Positions 1-63,769 are shown, counted from the first letter of the stretch. The stretch is DNA of 64,000 bases from Todiramphus chloris collaris (GCA_025345505.1 JANVCC010000018.1:34277959-34341958); one strand, 5' to 3'. Numbers and translations are program-made. Notes: a model not told the origin generated them from the letters alone.

Positions 1-200
1 AAAAGTAACAACAGGAAGAAATTGGAAAGATGCGTGGAAAGATGCAGTAGCAACATGCCACAGCAGTAAGAAGCTCTGACTGGATGAAATCTTGTTGCCA
101 GATTCTCTGTTAACAGAGGCTGAATTAGACTCTCGCATGTCTGCCTGACAGAGTCAAGGCCTGCTTAACAACTTTGTTCCTTCAGCTTAAATAGCTCAAT

Positions 201-330
201 ATGATAAAGATATAGGTCCTCTAGAAGGATTTAAAGATGCTCCCTAGAGTCCTAATAGTAGAGTTATGATAAAGATATAGGTCCTCTAGGAGGACTTAAA
301 GATGCTCCCTAGAATCCTAATAGTAGAGTA
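201..330. repeat. 65-bp tandem duplication, two copies
   Basis: Units 201-265 and 266-330 both begin ATGATAAAGATATAGGTCCT and differ at about four positions. The copies abut exactly, indicating a fairly recent tandem duplication. No family is recognised. Confidence 0.97.
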
Positions 331-1367
331 TCTAGAACTTTCACCTAGTGTAAATTTTCCTAGTAAGTACTTCCCAAACAGAGAGAAGAGATGGCCAAAG
401 GCACAATCATACGGACTGTGAGATTTAACGTGCTGTGATTTGGCTGTACAGTGCTGTCTGCATCCCAGGTTCTGGAAGCAAAGGGAAGATCTGAATATCC
501 TTCCTTAGATTCAGTGTCCTCTACCGGAACAATTTTGGGTGTAAGATAAAGTGGGATTTCTTGGCAACTATCCTGTGTAATTCTGTACTGCAGGTACAGG
601 TATGGTAGTTGAGCAGAGAGTAAACAACAATTTTCTGCTCCATGAGGTAAGAATGGCATTTCATGGAGAATCCAGGCTCAGACCAGCTCTCAGGTAGAAC
701 ACTGAAATGTCACTACTGGAACCCAGGACAATATAATCTTCAGGCTATTTCAAGTCCTGAGAAAAATCAGAATACTTGGGACATTTCAGTCAACCTTAAA
801 TGGCTATGTTCAGCAGACAACCACAGTTGGAAGTACTAACAAAGCGACATATTTCTTGATAGACTATTCAAGACAATAAAAAAGATACTACACCGCTATA
901 AGGGGATTTGAGTCATCTGTACATTTGACTTCACAAACCCAGCCTGGGTGTGAGCGTGAAAGCTTTTCACAAGGTCTGAGCTCTACAGATAGATGCTCCT
1001 ACAGTAACTAGAGAAAGCTCCACATTCAGAATGTTCAGTTTCTCCAAAAGGGCCCATCTACACAAATGCAAAGAGGATTTTCTCCACTACTTCACCAATC
1101 TAGCACACTGCAGTTGTCAACTTGCAACAAAGAATTGTGGTTTGGGCAGGAACAAAAGCCTTAGAAAGCTCAGAGATCTCATCCAATCTAAAATTTTAAA
1201 TCAACAGAAAAGTAGTTTATGCTTTAGGATGGTCAGGCATTCCTGGACAAGTTTCCACCTAAGCAAGAATTTGTGAAGTGCACGTGCCCTGTTGACAGCG
1301 AGCTCAGCTCATCTCTGAATATTTTCTCACACACAGAAATCTCAGCTGAGACTGGCTCAGTTCTGTT

Positions 1368-1413
1368 AATTGTGTCAAATAACAAAAGGAAATTGTGTCA
1401 AATAACAAAAGGA
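1368..1413. repeat. Perfect 23-bp tandem duplication
   Basis: AATTGTGTCAAATAACAAAA followed by GGA occurs twice back to back, at 1368-1390 and 1391-1413, with no differences. Confidence 0.97.
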
Positions 1414-3642
1414 GTCCCTAATGAGCAACAAATGTATTTTATTTCCCCCCTCCCCAATAAAGAATTACTCCACAAAAACACGTATCGGGGAAGGGGAAGA
1501 AAACAAAACCACCCTATAGCCTTCAATGTGGCTAAGATCACACCGTGGGGAAAAAAAACACTTGGACAGTGGTTTCAGTCAACTAAGAAAAAGATAATAT
1601 TTAAACATTACATGAAGAAAAAACATGCATGTGGAACACCAAGGACTTGCTTTCCTAGCAGAGCTAAGACTGTCGCAGCTATAATCATTGTTCTAAGCAC
1701 AACTCACAAATGCAGGCACAAACAGGACAGGTTACTATACTCCTTTCTTCTGTAAAAGTCATTCCCCAAGACAGATACAAATACTTTAGAGGGAAAAAAC
1801 AAAAAAAAAAAGAAAAAAATTTGCAGGTCCCACCAGAGCACAGTCTCACAAGATGTGTGAAAAGCCCCCAGATATCTGAGGGGGGAAGGACAGAAAAAAG
1901 GACATCTCATCTCTAGCATCTACCTGTCAGTAGTTACATTTTTCCATAAATCAGGTTAGACAAAAAAGATAAGAGTAGATGGAATCAGACAAGAAAGAAA
2001 TCAGTAACTTCCAAGCTTGAGTTTTCTGGGTTGAAGACAGATTAAAGGAGCCTATCTGCTTCCATTTCTTCTGTGGTCAAGAATGTCAAGATTACCATTG
2101 GCACACTAACAGCTGGAGAGAATAATTACAGATCACCCAATTAAGTGAAAAATTTTAAACCATCTTTTCTCAGAGGATGCAGCAAAAACCCCAGGAGAAT
2201 TCAAGAAGTGAAAAGCAGTTGTTCTCATTCCTCAGAAAAGATCTAATCCCTCACATGGTAAATTCTCAAATGGCAGCATAATGGAAACTCCTGGTCTATC
2301 ACGGCAAAGACAAAAAGACTCTTGGTTTCAATTTAATTTCAAACATTTCCGAGTAGCAGAGGACCATACATTTCCAAAATGACTGCAGAGAAAAATAAAC
2401 CTAGAATAATCCATGGACATGGTAATGAATGTGTTTCTATTACAACAGACTTTAAAGTCTGTAAGAGTAAGAACTCTGAAAGATAAAGACCTTGAAAATG
2501 ATGTGATAATCCTGGTTTTCCTTGCTTATGGTGTCTCTGCTCATTTGTTTTCTTTGCAGTGAAAGGGGAAATGCAGAGCTAGTAATGGTTGAAGCACAGC
2601 ACCAGCAGCAACTACCGTCAAATCACAGTTGAGCCACAAGGAGAAAAAATACCCCCAGTAAGCAAATGTTGCTGCAACTAGCATGAAAAAAGATTACAGA
2701 AACAAATTACAGAAACTAGCTTACAAAACAAGGATTAAAATTCCTTTTGCTCTCCCTCCTTCAGGACCCTCTGCATTGCTGTTTGCCAAAATGCTTTCAA
2801 GGTCAGCCTGAGTCCAAAGATCTAAAGCTGGAGCTAAGATCGAGAAGACCAGCACTTCACCAAAACCCTTCAAGTATCAGCTACCAGAAGCAGAGATGAA
2901 AATCCTGGTGCAGATGTGTCCCTTACAGTCTTAGAAAGAGGAAGAAGAGAGACACCTCACCTCTTCCCTGGGTGGTAAATGAAGAGCTAGGACCTTATGG
3001 GCACTCCAAACTAGGTAACCTGTATGGTTCATAGGCCATGTTTATCCACAGAGAATAAACACACCACAATATATCTTTACAGTCATGAGGGTCTGTGGCA
3101 AGACACCCACACTTAGAATAACACAATGCAGACTATGACATTAAAATAAACATGTAATATTTTAATCACACAGTAATGGTGGAACATTGCTGTGCAAACA
3201 CCAAGGCATTCACGATAGAACTTCATCAGCAGACATAAAATTGTATCACTAGTACACGTAGTACATTCATTGTAAATAACTGTCTCGTGGGCCATGTGAT
3301 CTTTAAATAGAGACAAGAAGGCATTGGTTGTATCACACCCCCTCCCCTTTTGTTTTTTTGGTCTTTGTTAGGAATGACAAAAATATTATAACCAAAACAT
3401 TTAACTATTACCAATTCCACTGCAGTTTATACACATTATCCATGTGGATCCATTAGCAGACACTTGTAACCTCATCACTTAAGAGACTAAACAGTGACTG
3501 GGTAATTTTTTTTAAATTTAAATTATTTTTAACTTCCCATGTAAACAGCAGTCTAACAGCATGTTTCCGTATTTAAAAAAAAAGAAAAGACACTGAAAGA
3601 AAGCTCCATGTCCACAACAGGAATCTGGAACAGCCCGTATTA

Positions 3643-53489
<49,847 letters not shown>

Positions 53490-54837
53490 CTATGATGTGA
53501 AAGAGTGAACAAAACATTTGATAAACATTTTTGAAGAATTAATGGGTTTATTTTTTTCCCCAGACTGTTATACAGATTCTTAAGAAAATTATAGTATACC
53601 AAGGACAAAAACAAATAATGACCTTTAAGTACAATAATTCATTCCAGATGGTCCTAATTAAGTCTTCTATTCAGCACATCTAACTTTACAGAGACGACTG
53701 TTGGTATTTACTACTTTCTAAGTTTGAGGCACAGTTGGCCAGACTAATAAGCTCCTTTATTATCACAGTAAAAATGTAAAGTGCATATTCAATATTACTT
53801 TTAAATAGTGGTCTGGTCAGTATAAGTTACTGTAAGATAAAAAATAAGACAAAGATTGTAAGGACAGCAATACTTACAGAATCCTTGGTAGATTCAAATA
53901 TACCAAATAAATAACTCAGCTTTTGTGGAAGACAATGCGAAAACATTTTGCCTCAACTCATCTAAGTTACAAGACCTTGTTGAAGCTCCACAAGTGGATT
54001 CTGGGGTTTGGTTGTTTTTGTTTACAGTAAAGCTTTTTAAAAAAAATGTTTGCTTATGAAATTAACTACAAACATCAGTTTTTGTAACTGCTCACAGTTT
54101 TCACCTGAACAGTACAAACCAAGCTCCTATTACCAGTAACAGATCTTCTCACTGCTTGACTGTAACAATGCTAGACCAGCAATGACAACTGCCCAGACAG
54201 AACCATTTCCTTCTCTTGAATTACTACAATTCCAGATCAGAATACTATCTTATTTAACAAGGGAAAAAACCTTCAAAATGTATGTGACAACAGTAAAATC
54301 CTATTAACATGAAGCTTTTGGTTAAGAAAGCATTTTTAAAATGCTTAAGCTATTGTCAGCTTAGACTGTAAGAAAGAAAATTTAAAATAAAATAAATAAA
54401 AAAATCAGAGGGAGGACAGAAACTCAGTTTTCTTCAGCTATGGTACAGGATTTGGCATGTAGTAGTCTTGTATTTCAGGCTGCACGAATGATGTCTTCAC
54501 AGTTTTACTTCACAGAAAGAGAGAAAAAAAAAGTACTGCAGTAAAAGCTTGTGATGTTTTGTTATTCTGCAACTAGAGAAGGCTGTGACTGACATTTTAG
54601 GCAGAATGATGCTTCTGTATTACACCCGATTAACAGGAATATACCCCATTCTTCATCAAATGTGCTCCTATCTTGCTGACATGCTGTAATCACTTCATGT
54701 ATTCTAGCTGTCTGTTAACATAAAGAGTGCTGATGTCTAAAACCCAAGCTCTGGAAAAGTCTTGCTTACACCAGTAATTCCCACAACCTTCTACTGAAGG
54801 AGGACATTTTCTCTTTTGCTCCTCTTGTGGTTTTAGC

Positions 54838-55035
54838 CTCCTGGCAGCTCAGCCCCACACATCCACTTGCTCCCTTCCCTTCCCTCCCTCAGTGGGATGA
54901 AAATCAGAAAGATAAAGAGAGTGAAAATTTGTGGGTTGAAATAAAGACAGTTTTAATAGGTAAAGCAAAAGCTGCACAGCAAGCAGAACATAACAAGGAA
55001 TTCACCTCCCATCGTTGGACAAATGTTTATCCATG
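54838..55035 (-). mobile_element. LTR fragment of an avian ERVL-like element, about 200 bp
   Basis: GGCAGCTCAGCCCCACACAT, GTGGGTTGAAATAAAGACAG, TTTTAATAGGTAAAGCAAAA and AACAAGGAATTCACCTCCCA follow, in order, the reverse complement of a widespread avian ERVL-type LTR as I remember it. Neither LTR end is present. The 107-codon plus-strand ORF across it (54827-55150) is a by-product of this sequence. Confidence 0.7.
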
Positions 55036-56460
55036 GGACTTTCCTTCTGTGGAATATATTTGTAGAATGCCTTGCAAGCTGTCTGAATTTGCCTTGAAGT
55101 TCAACGACTTACAAAATTCACACAAGTTAAAGAGAAAGGCTTTCCTTTAAAATACATTAGAAATTATGGTTTTTTTAATAAAGTTACAGTTGGTTGTACA
55201 TATCAGTTCACTTAAAGTGACTGTGATCAGACAGGGACCCTGTTAGAAGAGTGTCAAAAAACAATCCACTGAATTCAGAACTTGCTATTCTAATCCATTT
55301 TTCTCATCAGTAACATGCAAATCAAACTCCCTTTTTCCTACTTAAAGGAGGAATCACAGTCACAAACATACTTGAGAGCCCTAAAATATCAGAATAGCCA
55401 TAAAAAATAACAAAAGCTATGTACAGTTTCTGCCCTCAACAACCCCAATCCATTTCCTCAGCTTTAGCTCTCCGCTGCTCCTATCAAAAGGAAAACAAAA
55501 ACTGGACAAATACTGCCCTTTGTATCATTCTGTCTAAAACCAGACTTCACATCTGCAGAATCTGAACTTGTCTTTCAAAGAATTACTGATTTTTTTTTTT
55601 TGTTTAACCACAAATATTAAAACTACATATGCACTCCAGTTGTCATTTTATCCTCCTCAAGACCCTTTGGTTTTACGTATCCTCACAAATGGACAAAATC
55701 TGAAGTAAAAGAAGCAAATCAGCTTTGACACATTCCAAGGCTACAGCTAGCTGACATCTTGAGTCAGACTCCTCATGATTTGTCATAAGCCATGTGTTCA
55801 CTTTTTTATTTTAGCAGAAACTAGTTAGGCTTGATGCCTCGTGCAGTTTTAAAAGCAAATGTTTTGAAAAGGGAGATCTATTAGTATTATTCTTGATCGC
55901 ATTTAATATTAAAGATCTTAATATGCCTTACATCCACGGAATTCTCTCCTCCTTTACGTACACCTGTGTGAAAACAGCTATTCATGCCACATTATACACT
56001 ATTTTTGTGATGCTTCTGGACAGGATTTGCCTGAATCACTGTTCACTACTAAGCAGCATCTGCAACCAGCTCATTACCAAACTGATTCAACAATACTGAG
56101 CCGTAGGCTTAAAAAAATAAAGCAACCCTGGCCATCTAAACACTTGCCAGTTCCAGAAAGTTTATAAAACCATTTCCTGAACTGGACACAGTCAACATTT
56201 GGCTCTCATTTTCCTATATAACAGTAAAGCACACACAAGAAACTTTTAAAAATAAAAAAAGTAAGCTTTGTGTCATTGGAAAATAAGCTACTGAAAATCC
56301 CTCTTGTTTCATTATAGGTTCATCTTGAATTTCTTTTTCTCCTTCTGTAAGTAAATGGTGGAACTTTAATAATTTATTAAAACTACACTATTAATTAAGT
56401 TTTATCCAGGTGAAGTACTTTCTTCTTCATCAGAAAAATCCCCTATCTGCTTTTAGCAAT

Positions 56461-56650
56461 ATTAATAGAATAGTCCCAGTTGAAAGGGACTGACAACAAT
56501 CATCTAGTCCAACTGCCTGACCACTTCAGGGCTGACTAAAGTCAAAGCATGTTATTAAAGGCATTGTCCAAACGCCTCAAACACTGACAGGCTTGAGGCA
56601 TCAACCACCTCTCTAGGAAGCCTGTTCCAGTGCCAACCCGTATGTGTGAC
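56461..56650 (-). mobile_element. CR1 3'-end fragment, about 190 bp
   Basis: ATAGAATAGTCCCAGTTGAA, CATCTAGTCCAACTGCCTGA, AAAGCATGTTATTAAAGGCA and CACCTCTCTAGGAAGCCTGT on the plus strand are the reverse complement of a CR1 3' region. The wording differs from the CR1 copies at 46.3 and 58.5 kb, so this belongs to another subfamily. Confidence 0.88.
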
Positions 56651-58283
56651 GATTACTGAGCATTACAGTAGGTCACGAATGAAAAAAGTGTGTAACAGAA
56701 ATTCACCGTAAGCTAGTAGCAAGAGCTCAAGGAAGGACAAGGCAAGGAAGTTTATTTCATACGTTAAACAACAAAGAGTGGTTTGAAAGCTAAAATTATT
56801 CATATTGTTCTAAGGTGAAGCCTATCAGGAAAGAATTCTTGCACTAAGAAACTGTAAAAAGAAGCTAAAGCCAACATAAAAATACATCTACTACCCTCTG
56901 TCCTCCTAAACCAAATAATTATAAATCAATAAATGAAAATCTGTTTAGAGCACTTTCAAGTCAGATTTAAGTAACACAGAAAGAAATATAATTATTTTTA
57001 AGAGGACACTTTACAAGCTTTGTCAGAGACAGAGAAGCTTACGAGAACTCTACAGAAAACCAGAAATTTGTCTTGATATCAATCTCTAATTCCAAGAGGA
57101 GAAAGTAAAAGGAAAAATATAACAGATGTACAAGGATTTCAAATTCATCCAGCTCTAAATGAAAAGCAAAAACTGGACTCTATCAGCAGGATTTTTAAAA
57201 TGTTATGCCAAAGCTGTGATGTGAAGCAGTATATAAACAGTACAGATTTCTTTTTTTTCTCTGCCAGTCACACCTAGCTGAAATTCTAGCCCGTTTCTTT
57301 CTTCTTCCTATTAGGCTCTCTGCAACATCTAATTCTGCTCTTTTCTTCCAACAGAAATGCACAGAAGATATGCTTTCATAAGTATAATAACGAACTCTTT
57401 TTATTCAAACAGACTTTTCACATTAGACAAGTTAATAACATTTCTTAAACATTACTGTAATAAAAATCAGAACTCTGTTAACAAGGACAAAATCTGCAGA
57501 TCTTAAGCACAAATAATATTTTCTAGAAAATAAGCAGCAGCATTACCCTCAACTTCACCCTTTACCTACTACCCCCAACCTTACTTATTCCAAACAAACA
57601 GCATGGGAATACACAAAACACAGCGACACAGCTCTGCAGGCTAACATTCAAATCTTTCTTGCCTTCAAAATAGACTTCAGTGCTTACGTTTTCATTCGGC
57701 ATGACTCTGCAGAATAATTCAGCATCAGAATCCCAATGAATGCACCAACAGAATCATGATTTGACCCAGACTCTTTAGCTAAATTTGTAATACATAATGC
57801 AGTTATTTGCTGCCAGTGTTTTAGACATCCAAGTAAAATATGACCCTATTCTGGATTCCGCTCTAAGCACTATGCATACTGAAATGTTCTCTGAAGAATT
57901 ATTGTTGGGTTGGTTGTTTCTTTTTTTCATGATAACAGTTAACATGCTTATCTACGAGTTTGACTGTAAATATCTTCCAGAAAAACATTTCCACACAAGG
58001 ACATTTAACAACAAAATCTAAGTCATCCTGCTACCTATATTTTAGGATGCGAGAGTTCAATCTTACTAATATCAGCAGCTATCCCAGCTTTAACTATTCT
58101 GCTATGTAACATATTACCAAAGCAAGCTCCAAATTGAATCACATTAACTGCTGTACTATGTGACACCATCAATCTAATTGAGTACCCTGTACCACCAGCC
58201 ACTGCCTTGTCACTTTAAAAATAGGAATTGCAATGAAGTGCAATTACTTTTCCCTGAAGCATTCTCATTCTCTTGTTATTATC

Positions 58284-58377
58284 GGGGGGGGGGGGGGGGG
58301 AAGGGTGTTTTTTGTTTTTGGGGTGGTTTGTTTTTTTTTTTTTTTTTTTTTTTTTTGGGGGGGGGGGGGGGCGGCGG
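58284..58377. repeat. G17 ... T26-G15 homopolymer cluster
   Basis: Within 94 bases there are G17 (58284-58300), a T/G-rich spacer with GGGG and GGTGG, T26 (58331-58356) and G15 (58357-58371), then CGGCGG. The plus strand has several G-runs suited to quadruplex formation; the transcript strand is C- and A-rich. Confidence 0.95.
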
Positions 58378-58543
58378 ACGATGGCAACTCGGGGACAACA
58401 GGGATGGGATTCATACAGCAGAGAGAACTGAATAATTAACTATTTTTCCTGAAGCATGTTTATTTCCTGTGTACTTTCTAATTATTCTTGAACTAAAAGT
58501 ATATGAATACTTAGCCAATATTTCCTATAGAAATGTCTTATTT

Positions 58544-59530
58544 TCATAGATTCATAGAATGGTTCAGGCTGGAAGGGACCTTAAAGATCATCTAGTTCCA
58601 ATCCCACTGCCATGGGATTGGAGCATCTCCCACTAGAGCAGGCAGCTGAAAGCCCCATCCAACCTGTCCTTGAACACTTCAGGGATGGGGCATCCGTAAC
58701 TTCTCTGCACAACCTGTGCCGGTGTCATCACCCTCACAGTAAATAATCTCTTCCTTACATCTAACTTGCATCTATTCTTTTTCAGTTTGAAACTATAACC
58801 CCTTGTCCTGTCATTGCACTCCCTGATCAAGAGTGTCCTGCCATCTTTCCAGCAGGCCTCCTTTTAAGTACTGGAAGGCCACTATAAAGTCTCGCCTTTT
58901 CTTCTCCAGTCTGAACCACCTCAACAGCCTCAGACTGTCTTCACAGGGGCGGTAGACAGGCTGCAGCCCCATGACCATCACCGTGGCCCTCCTCTGGGCC
59001 CAGCAGGTCCAGAGGTCCATGTCTTTCTTATGCTGGGGGCCACTGAGCTGAAGACAGGACTACAGGTGGGGTCTTAGGAGAGCAGAGTAGAGGAAGAGAA
59101 TCACCTCCCCAGACCTGCTAGCCTCACTTCTCTTGATGCAGCCCAGGGTGTAATTGGCTTTCTAGGCTGCGAGTGCACATTGCTGGCTCATACATAGTTC
59201 TTTCATCCACCAACAGCCCTAAATCTTTCTCCGCAGGGCTGCTCTCAATCCACTCATTGCCCATGCTGTGTTTGTGCTTCGGATTGCCCCAACCCTTGTG
59301 AAGGGCTTTGCACTTGTTCTTGTTGAACTTCACAAAGTTTGCACAGGCCCACCTCTCAGGACTGTCAAGGTCCCTCTGGATGGCATCCCTTCCCTCCAGC
59401 GTGTCATCAGCCAACCTGCTGACAGTGCACTCAACCCCACTGTCCATGTCACCTACAAGGACATTAAACAGCGACAGTTCCAGAACTGGCCCCTGAGAAA
59501 TGCCACCCATCACTGCTTTCTACTGTACTG
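58544..59530 (-). mobile_element. CR1 LINE, 5'-truncated, about 1 kb
   Basis: The plus strand begins TCATAGATTCATAGAATGGT and GGAAGGGACCTTAAAGATCA, the reverse complement of a CR1 3' end. Minus-strand translations recover decayed RT C-terminal motifs: GPVLELSLFNVLVGDMDSG, RLADDTLEGRDAIQRDLDS, FNKNKCKALHKGWGNPKHKH, ESSPAEKDLGLLVDERTM and, near the 3' end, NDRTRGYSFKLKKNRCKLDV. In CR1 these follow the polymerase core (compare FADDT). Frames are interrupted, so it is inactive. The element lies just upstream, in transcript sense, of the G/T homopolymer cluster. Confidence 0.93.
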
Positions 59531-60578
59531 AGATTACTTTCACTGCTAGATTACCTGTACCTATTTGCCTATCTCAAACTCATGCATGTTTCTTAGTCTT
59601 GGTTTGAAAGAACTTGCACAAGACAGCTGCCTTAGGCCACCCTCTTGATTACCCGTGGAACAAACAAACCTACAGTACTTGGCACAGTGGATGACAGTTC
59701 CTTCTCATGAATCTACTAGTTTGAACAGAGAGGCTCTAACATCACCTGGATTCCCAGCTCTGGGAATAATCTGTAGAACAGAAATTCTCTTTCAGAACTA
59801 AAAATAAATCACGTAATTTGTTGTATGTCCAACAGAAGCACTGATGACGAAACCAAAACATGGCTATGGATCATAATAATTTCAGAGGTTTTCTTGCCTC
59901 CATTGACAAGACTTTTAGACCATCTTCCAATACACTGTGTAGGCTTTACCCCAAAATATTCTTGTTATTGGTGATGCAGCTCTCTGATTCAATGCAAGTT
60001 TTACTTTTGCTCCCTAGTTCTTTGAATGTCTTTACAGCACAGGATTTCCTGAAGAAACTAACCACTTGTTACCAGGTTACTTATTAGGAAACAGAATTAT
60101 TGAACAGCAACCACAGTGCTGCCAGAAGACTTTACTATGTTAGGTATTACACAAACAATGAAATACAGTGCCAATGCCCTTAGTGTCCCCATCCCACAGA
60201 TATTCTTTGTGACTTCACACATCTTTGCATAACCAAAACGAACAAACAGTGGAACGGCCTGAAAATAGCAGTGTGTCATTCTCACTTTAAATGACATTCA
60301 ATAATTGCGGGCAGGGGAAGAGGAAAGGACAAATGTTAGCAAAAGAGTAATAAACAGTTCCCAAGAACAAGGCATTCTGCCTACTAAACCCATCAAGTCG
60401 CCTCTCTATTTGATGTGAATTCCCTGCCTTCTCCCCCCTCAACAGCCACCAATGTGAATAAAATTTTAATTCAACAAAGAAAATGACACTTATGTGAATA
60501 TTTTGGAGAAGAAAGAGGAAGTTAACATACTGGTTCTGATCATATACTTTACGATGCTTGTACCCTAGAAGATCTTAC

Positions 60579-60716
60579 AAAAAAAAAAACACCCGGAGAA
60601 ACAAAACACCACACACACACAAAAAAAAAAAGTTAAAACAAGCCACACCAAAACAAAACAATCAAACCAACAGCAACAACAACAAAAATACTAAACCAAA
60701 ACCAAACCAACCACCC
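60579..60716. repeat. A/C-rich low-complexity tract
   Basis: Runs of A with CACACACACA, AACAACAACAA and AAACCAAACCAACC words. T/G-rich in the transcript. Confidence 0.9.
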
Positions 60717-63700
60717 TCTACAGTTACACCAAATTGTTGCAATGAATCTTAACAGCCAGCTTTGCCCAGCAACGCCAACACATTCCCCAAGCCCTCCACA
60801 CGCACTCCCATCATCTCCTCAGTGGTGGTGATGGGACCCACACAGCTGCATGCAAAAGGCAAGCTGAACTATCTGAAAATGATTTTTGTTTTGTTCCTTT
60901 TTCAGACAGTCCAGCTCCCTTCTCCAAGTAACCACACATTCGGGTGAGCACCTGCACCTACACAAAGGGTGCAGCAGAAACACAGCTTTCATCCACAGCA
61001 TACAATTAGAGCAGCTACACCCACAGTGAAACTGCAACGCAAGAAAACAACTACCCTGGAGTCAAATGATGCACCATAGATTGCTCATGTGTCAAGGCCC
61101 TAACAAATGTGTTTTAAAGCTGAGCTACACAACACTTAAAACAACATCTTTAACCACGATCTATAAACAATCCGCAAGACTGCCTTGCTCTGCTGAAGTG
61201 AGCTGTTAACTGTTAAAATTCCTCAATTTCTGTCCCCCATCATGAAAAATCTGCAATCTTTCAGAAAGAAGAGAAAAATAGCTGGCTAACAGTAAGTTTT
61301 CACAAGTAATGCAAGAGAACACAAAGCATTCCAAGATCTGTTTCAGAAGAGCCCCACCAGCCTTGGTACACCTACATTGAAAGTGGCCTACTAGGGACTC
61401 AATTCACGGAAAAACTTTGGTTACAGCACAAGTAGAAATCTTAATACAGAGGATTTAAAAATGAGATTGGCACTCTGAAATAAGGGACTGCATTCTTAAA
61501 GAAAGATTCAAGTGGTTTATACCACAAATGGTGACTGAAGAAAAATAAACAGAGCAATACTTGAATTAAATAATAAAAAAAAATCAGTTAATAATGTAAA
61601 ATACGGTATAATGGCATTTCTGAACTCACGTATTTCCTGTAGCATTACAAGCATGCAGAGCATGGTGCTAGCTTGTAAGAAAATGAAAGATTTACTTTCA
61701 CTGACCAAACAGAAAAATTAATTTACAAGATGAAAATTGCATTCGATTTAACATTTTTTGCACAAATTAAGTTCCAGAAATAAAATCCCTAAAGCTGTGA
61801 ATTTCCATCTAATAACAGAAACTTAACTCTTAATAAGAATTCCTAAATAAACGTTCTCAAAACAAGGACAAAACCAAGAACATCATCATCTGTTGAGAAA
61901 ACATCCACCTAAACACATGTATAATAACAGGCACGATTACGCAAACAACAGAACAGAAGATTGGGATTAAACTCCCTTCGCTGTTACACAGAGTTTTTAT
62001 TCCCTCCTGGAATAAAGTCAGACATCTAACACTCCATTTCCCGGTGTTTTTATTTATTAGCTTTTCTCCCTTCTACAAAGTGTAGGGAAAGCTCAAGACA
62101 TTCAAGTCCAAGATGCGTTAGCAAAAGATGACAAAACATGCCATCTTCAGAAAGCAGAATCAGCATCTAAGAGCTGGAAGTTTTTTTTTCATGAAGGAAA
62201 AAGAAAAAATAAACAGAAGGCTCATCATCAATCTCTATCTTAAAAACTACAGATTCTTTGGTTTGAGATAAGTAAGATTTTGTTTAATGAAACAAGACTG
62301 TAACTGTCACACTGCAAATACACTGTGCTAGCTTTCATGAGCCTAAAATGTCAAGTAATGCAAAGTTCACGCATCTGTAGCAACTGAAGCAAGAGCAGAC
62401 AGAGAGGACGGTCAAGAATAATGTAACCAATTTCCTCCCGCCCCAAGATCTAGGTAAGGAAAAGGGCTTATCAGGGTTTATCAAGAAGTCTAAGAAAACT
62501 TTCTTAGGAGCAGAAGACGACAAAAAGAGAAAGGATCTAGTCAGCATCGTATCTCCAAACACACATAGCCAGGATCAAGTCCAGATTTTGAGGAACTACA
62601 TTTTATGTGAGATACCTACTCTGACTACATTAGTATTTGCCTGCATTTCATAGAAAAAAGGGTCTGAATTAACTTTTTCTCAAAGTCTTAATTCAACCTT
62701 TAAAATGTCTTTTTTCCTCACCTTCTCTTTCTTCACAACCTTTCATAATTCTGACTATTTACAAGAAACCCAAATCCATTAAGACTGCACCTCCAATTCC
62801 CTATAATTTATAGAACAGAAGAGAAAGGTTCATGTAAGTTTTACCAAGCAACTTCTGACCACTGTTTGAAATGATAAATACTACCTTAGTCTTACAAATA
62901 CAGAGATAAGGAAGAGCGGCATAATATATCATGCAAAGTATCAGTGTTCACAGTTGATTATCTTGATGATATTTGATTTCAGGAAAATTGGAAAGTATTG
63001 CAGTGTACGAATATGCTTGTGAGAACTCAACTGCTGTCAGTTCTTCCACAGCACATGGATTACACCGCCTAGGCCAACCCAGCAATGTGGGTAACCAAAC
63101 TGGTTCCAATCACAACAAGTATCTACGATTCACACCATAACATTCGTGATACAACCAAAACGTTGTGTACGCCAACAGTCTTTACCGGACACATTACTAA
63201 TGGGAATTGTTCCGTCTCCTGGCGTGTGAGCTCAAAGTTCTCCATATGTCTAACTCTTAGAAATACTGGAGTCCAGAACTACTATAACCAACCCAAAAGC
63301 CTGAAGGGAAACCTTGCTTTGATGAACATCACAAGCAGGGCTCAGTCTTCCTGACATCCTACTCAGAAATGCAGAGACTAAGTTTTACAACAGTGCACCT
63401 GCAATGAAAACAATACTGGCAACAAGTTGCTAAACAAGCACAATTCAGACATTTTAATTGCTGTTTTCCCAACTCCTGTAGCTCACATCATCTTAGGAAA
63501 AAAAAAAAAATATCCAAAATATCCCTCTCTGTTTGCAAGAACTACTGTGCTGCAACCGGTACTTTTAACCGCTGACATTACACACGAGATGAGAAGTGTG
63601 CATTGGGATGATTAAATAAAAAAAATAGAAAGGGGGACAAATCAAATAACCACGTCAGCCAAATTAGTGCCGTAAGCCTGGCAAGTCCAGTTATCCCTAC

Positions 63701-63769
63701 CTACGCACCAGCTACGCCATAGATCCCAGGTGCAAAGCCATGTAACGCACACGGAACCAGGAAGGACAC

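Noticed and set aside
1273..1755. 160-codon plus-strand ORF
   Set aside because: No recognisable domain. It spans the 23-bp tandem duplication and A-rich stretches and lies inside a PHIP intron; most likely chance.
58178..58439. Plus-strand ORFs of 85 and 68 codons rich in glycine and phenylalanine
   Set aside because: They are translations of the G and T homopolymers.
59268..59531. Plus-strand ORFs over the CR1 at 59 kb
   Set aside because: They are the antisense of the CR1 reverse transcriptase, which reads on the minus strand.
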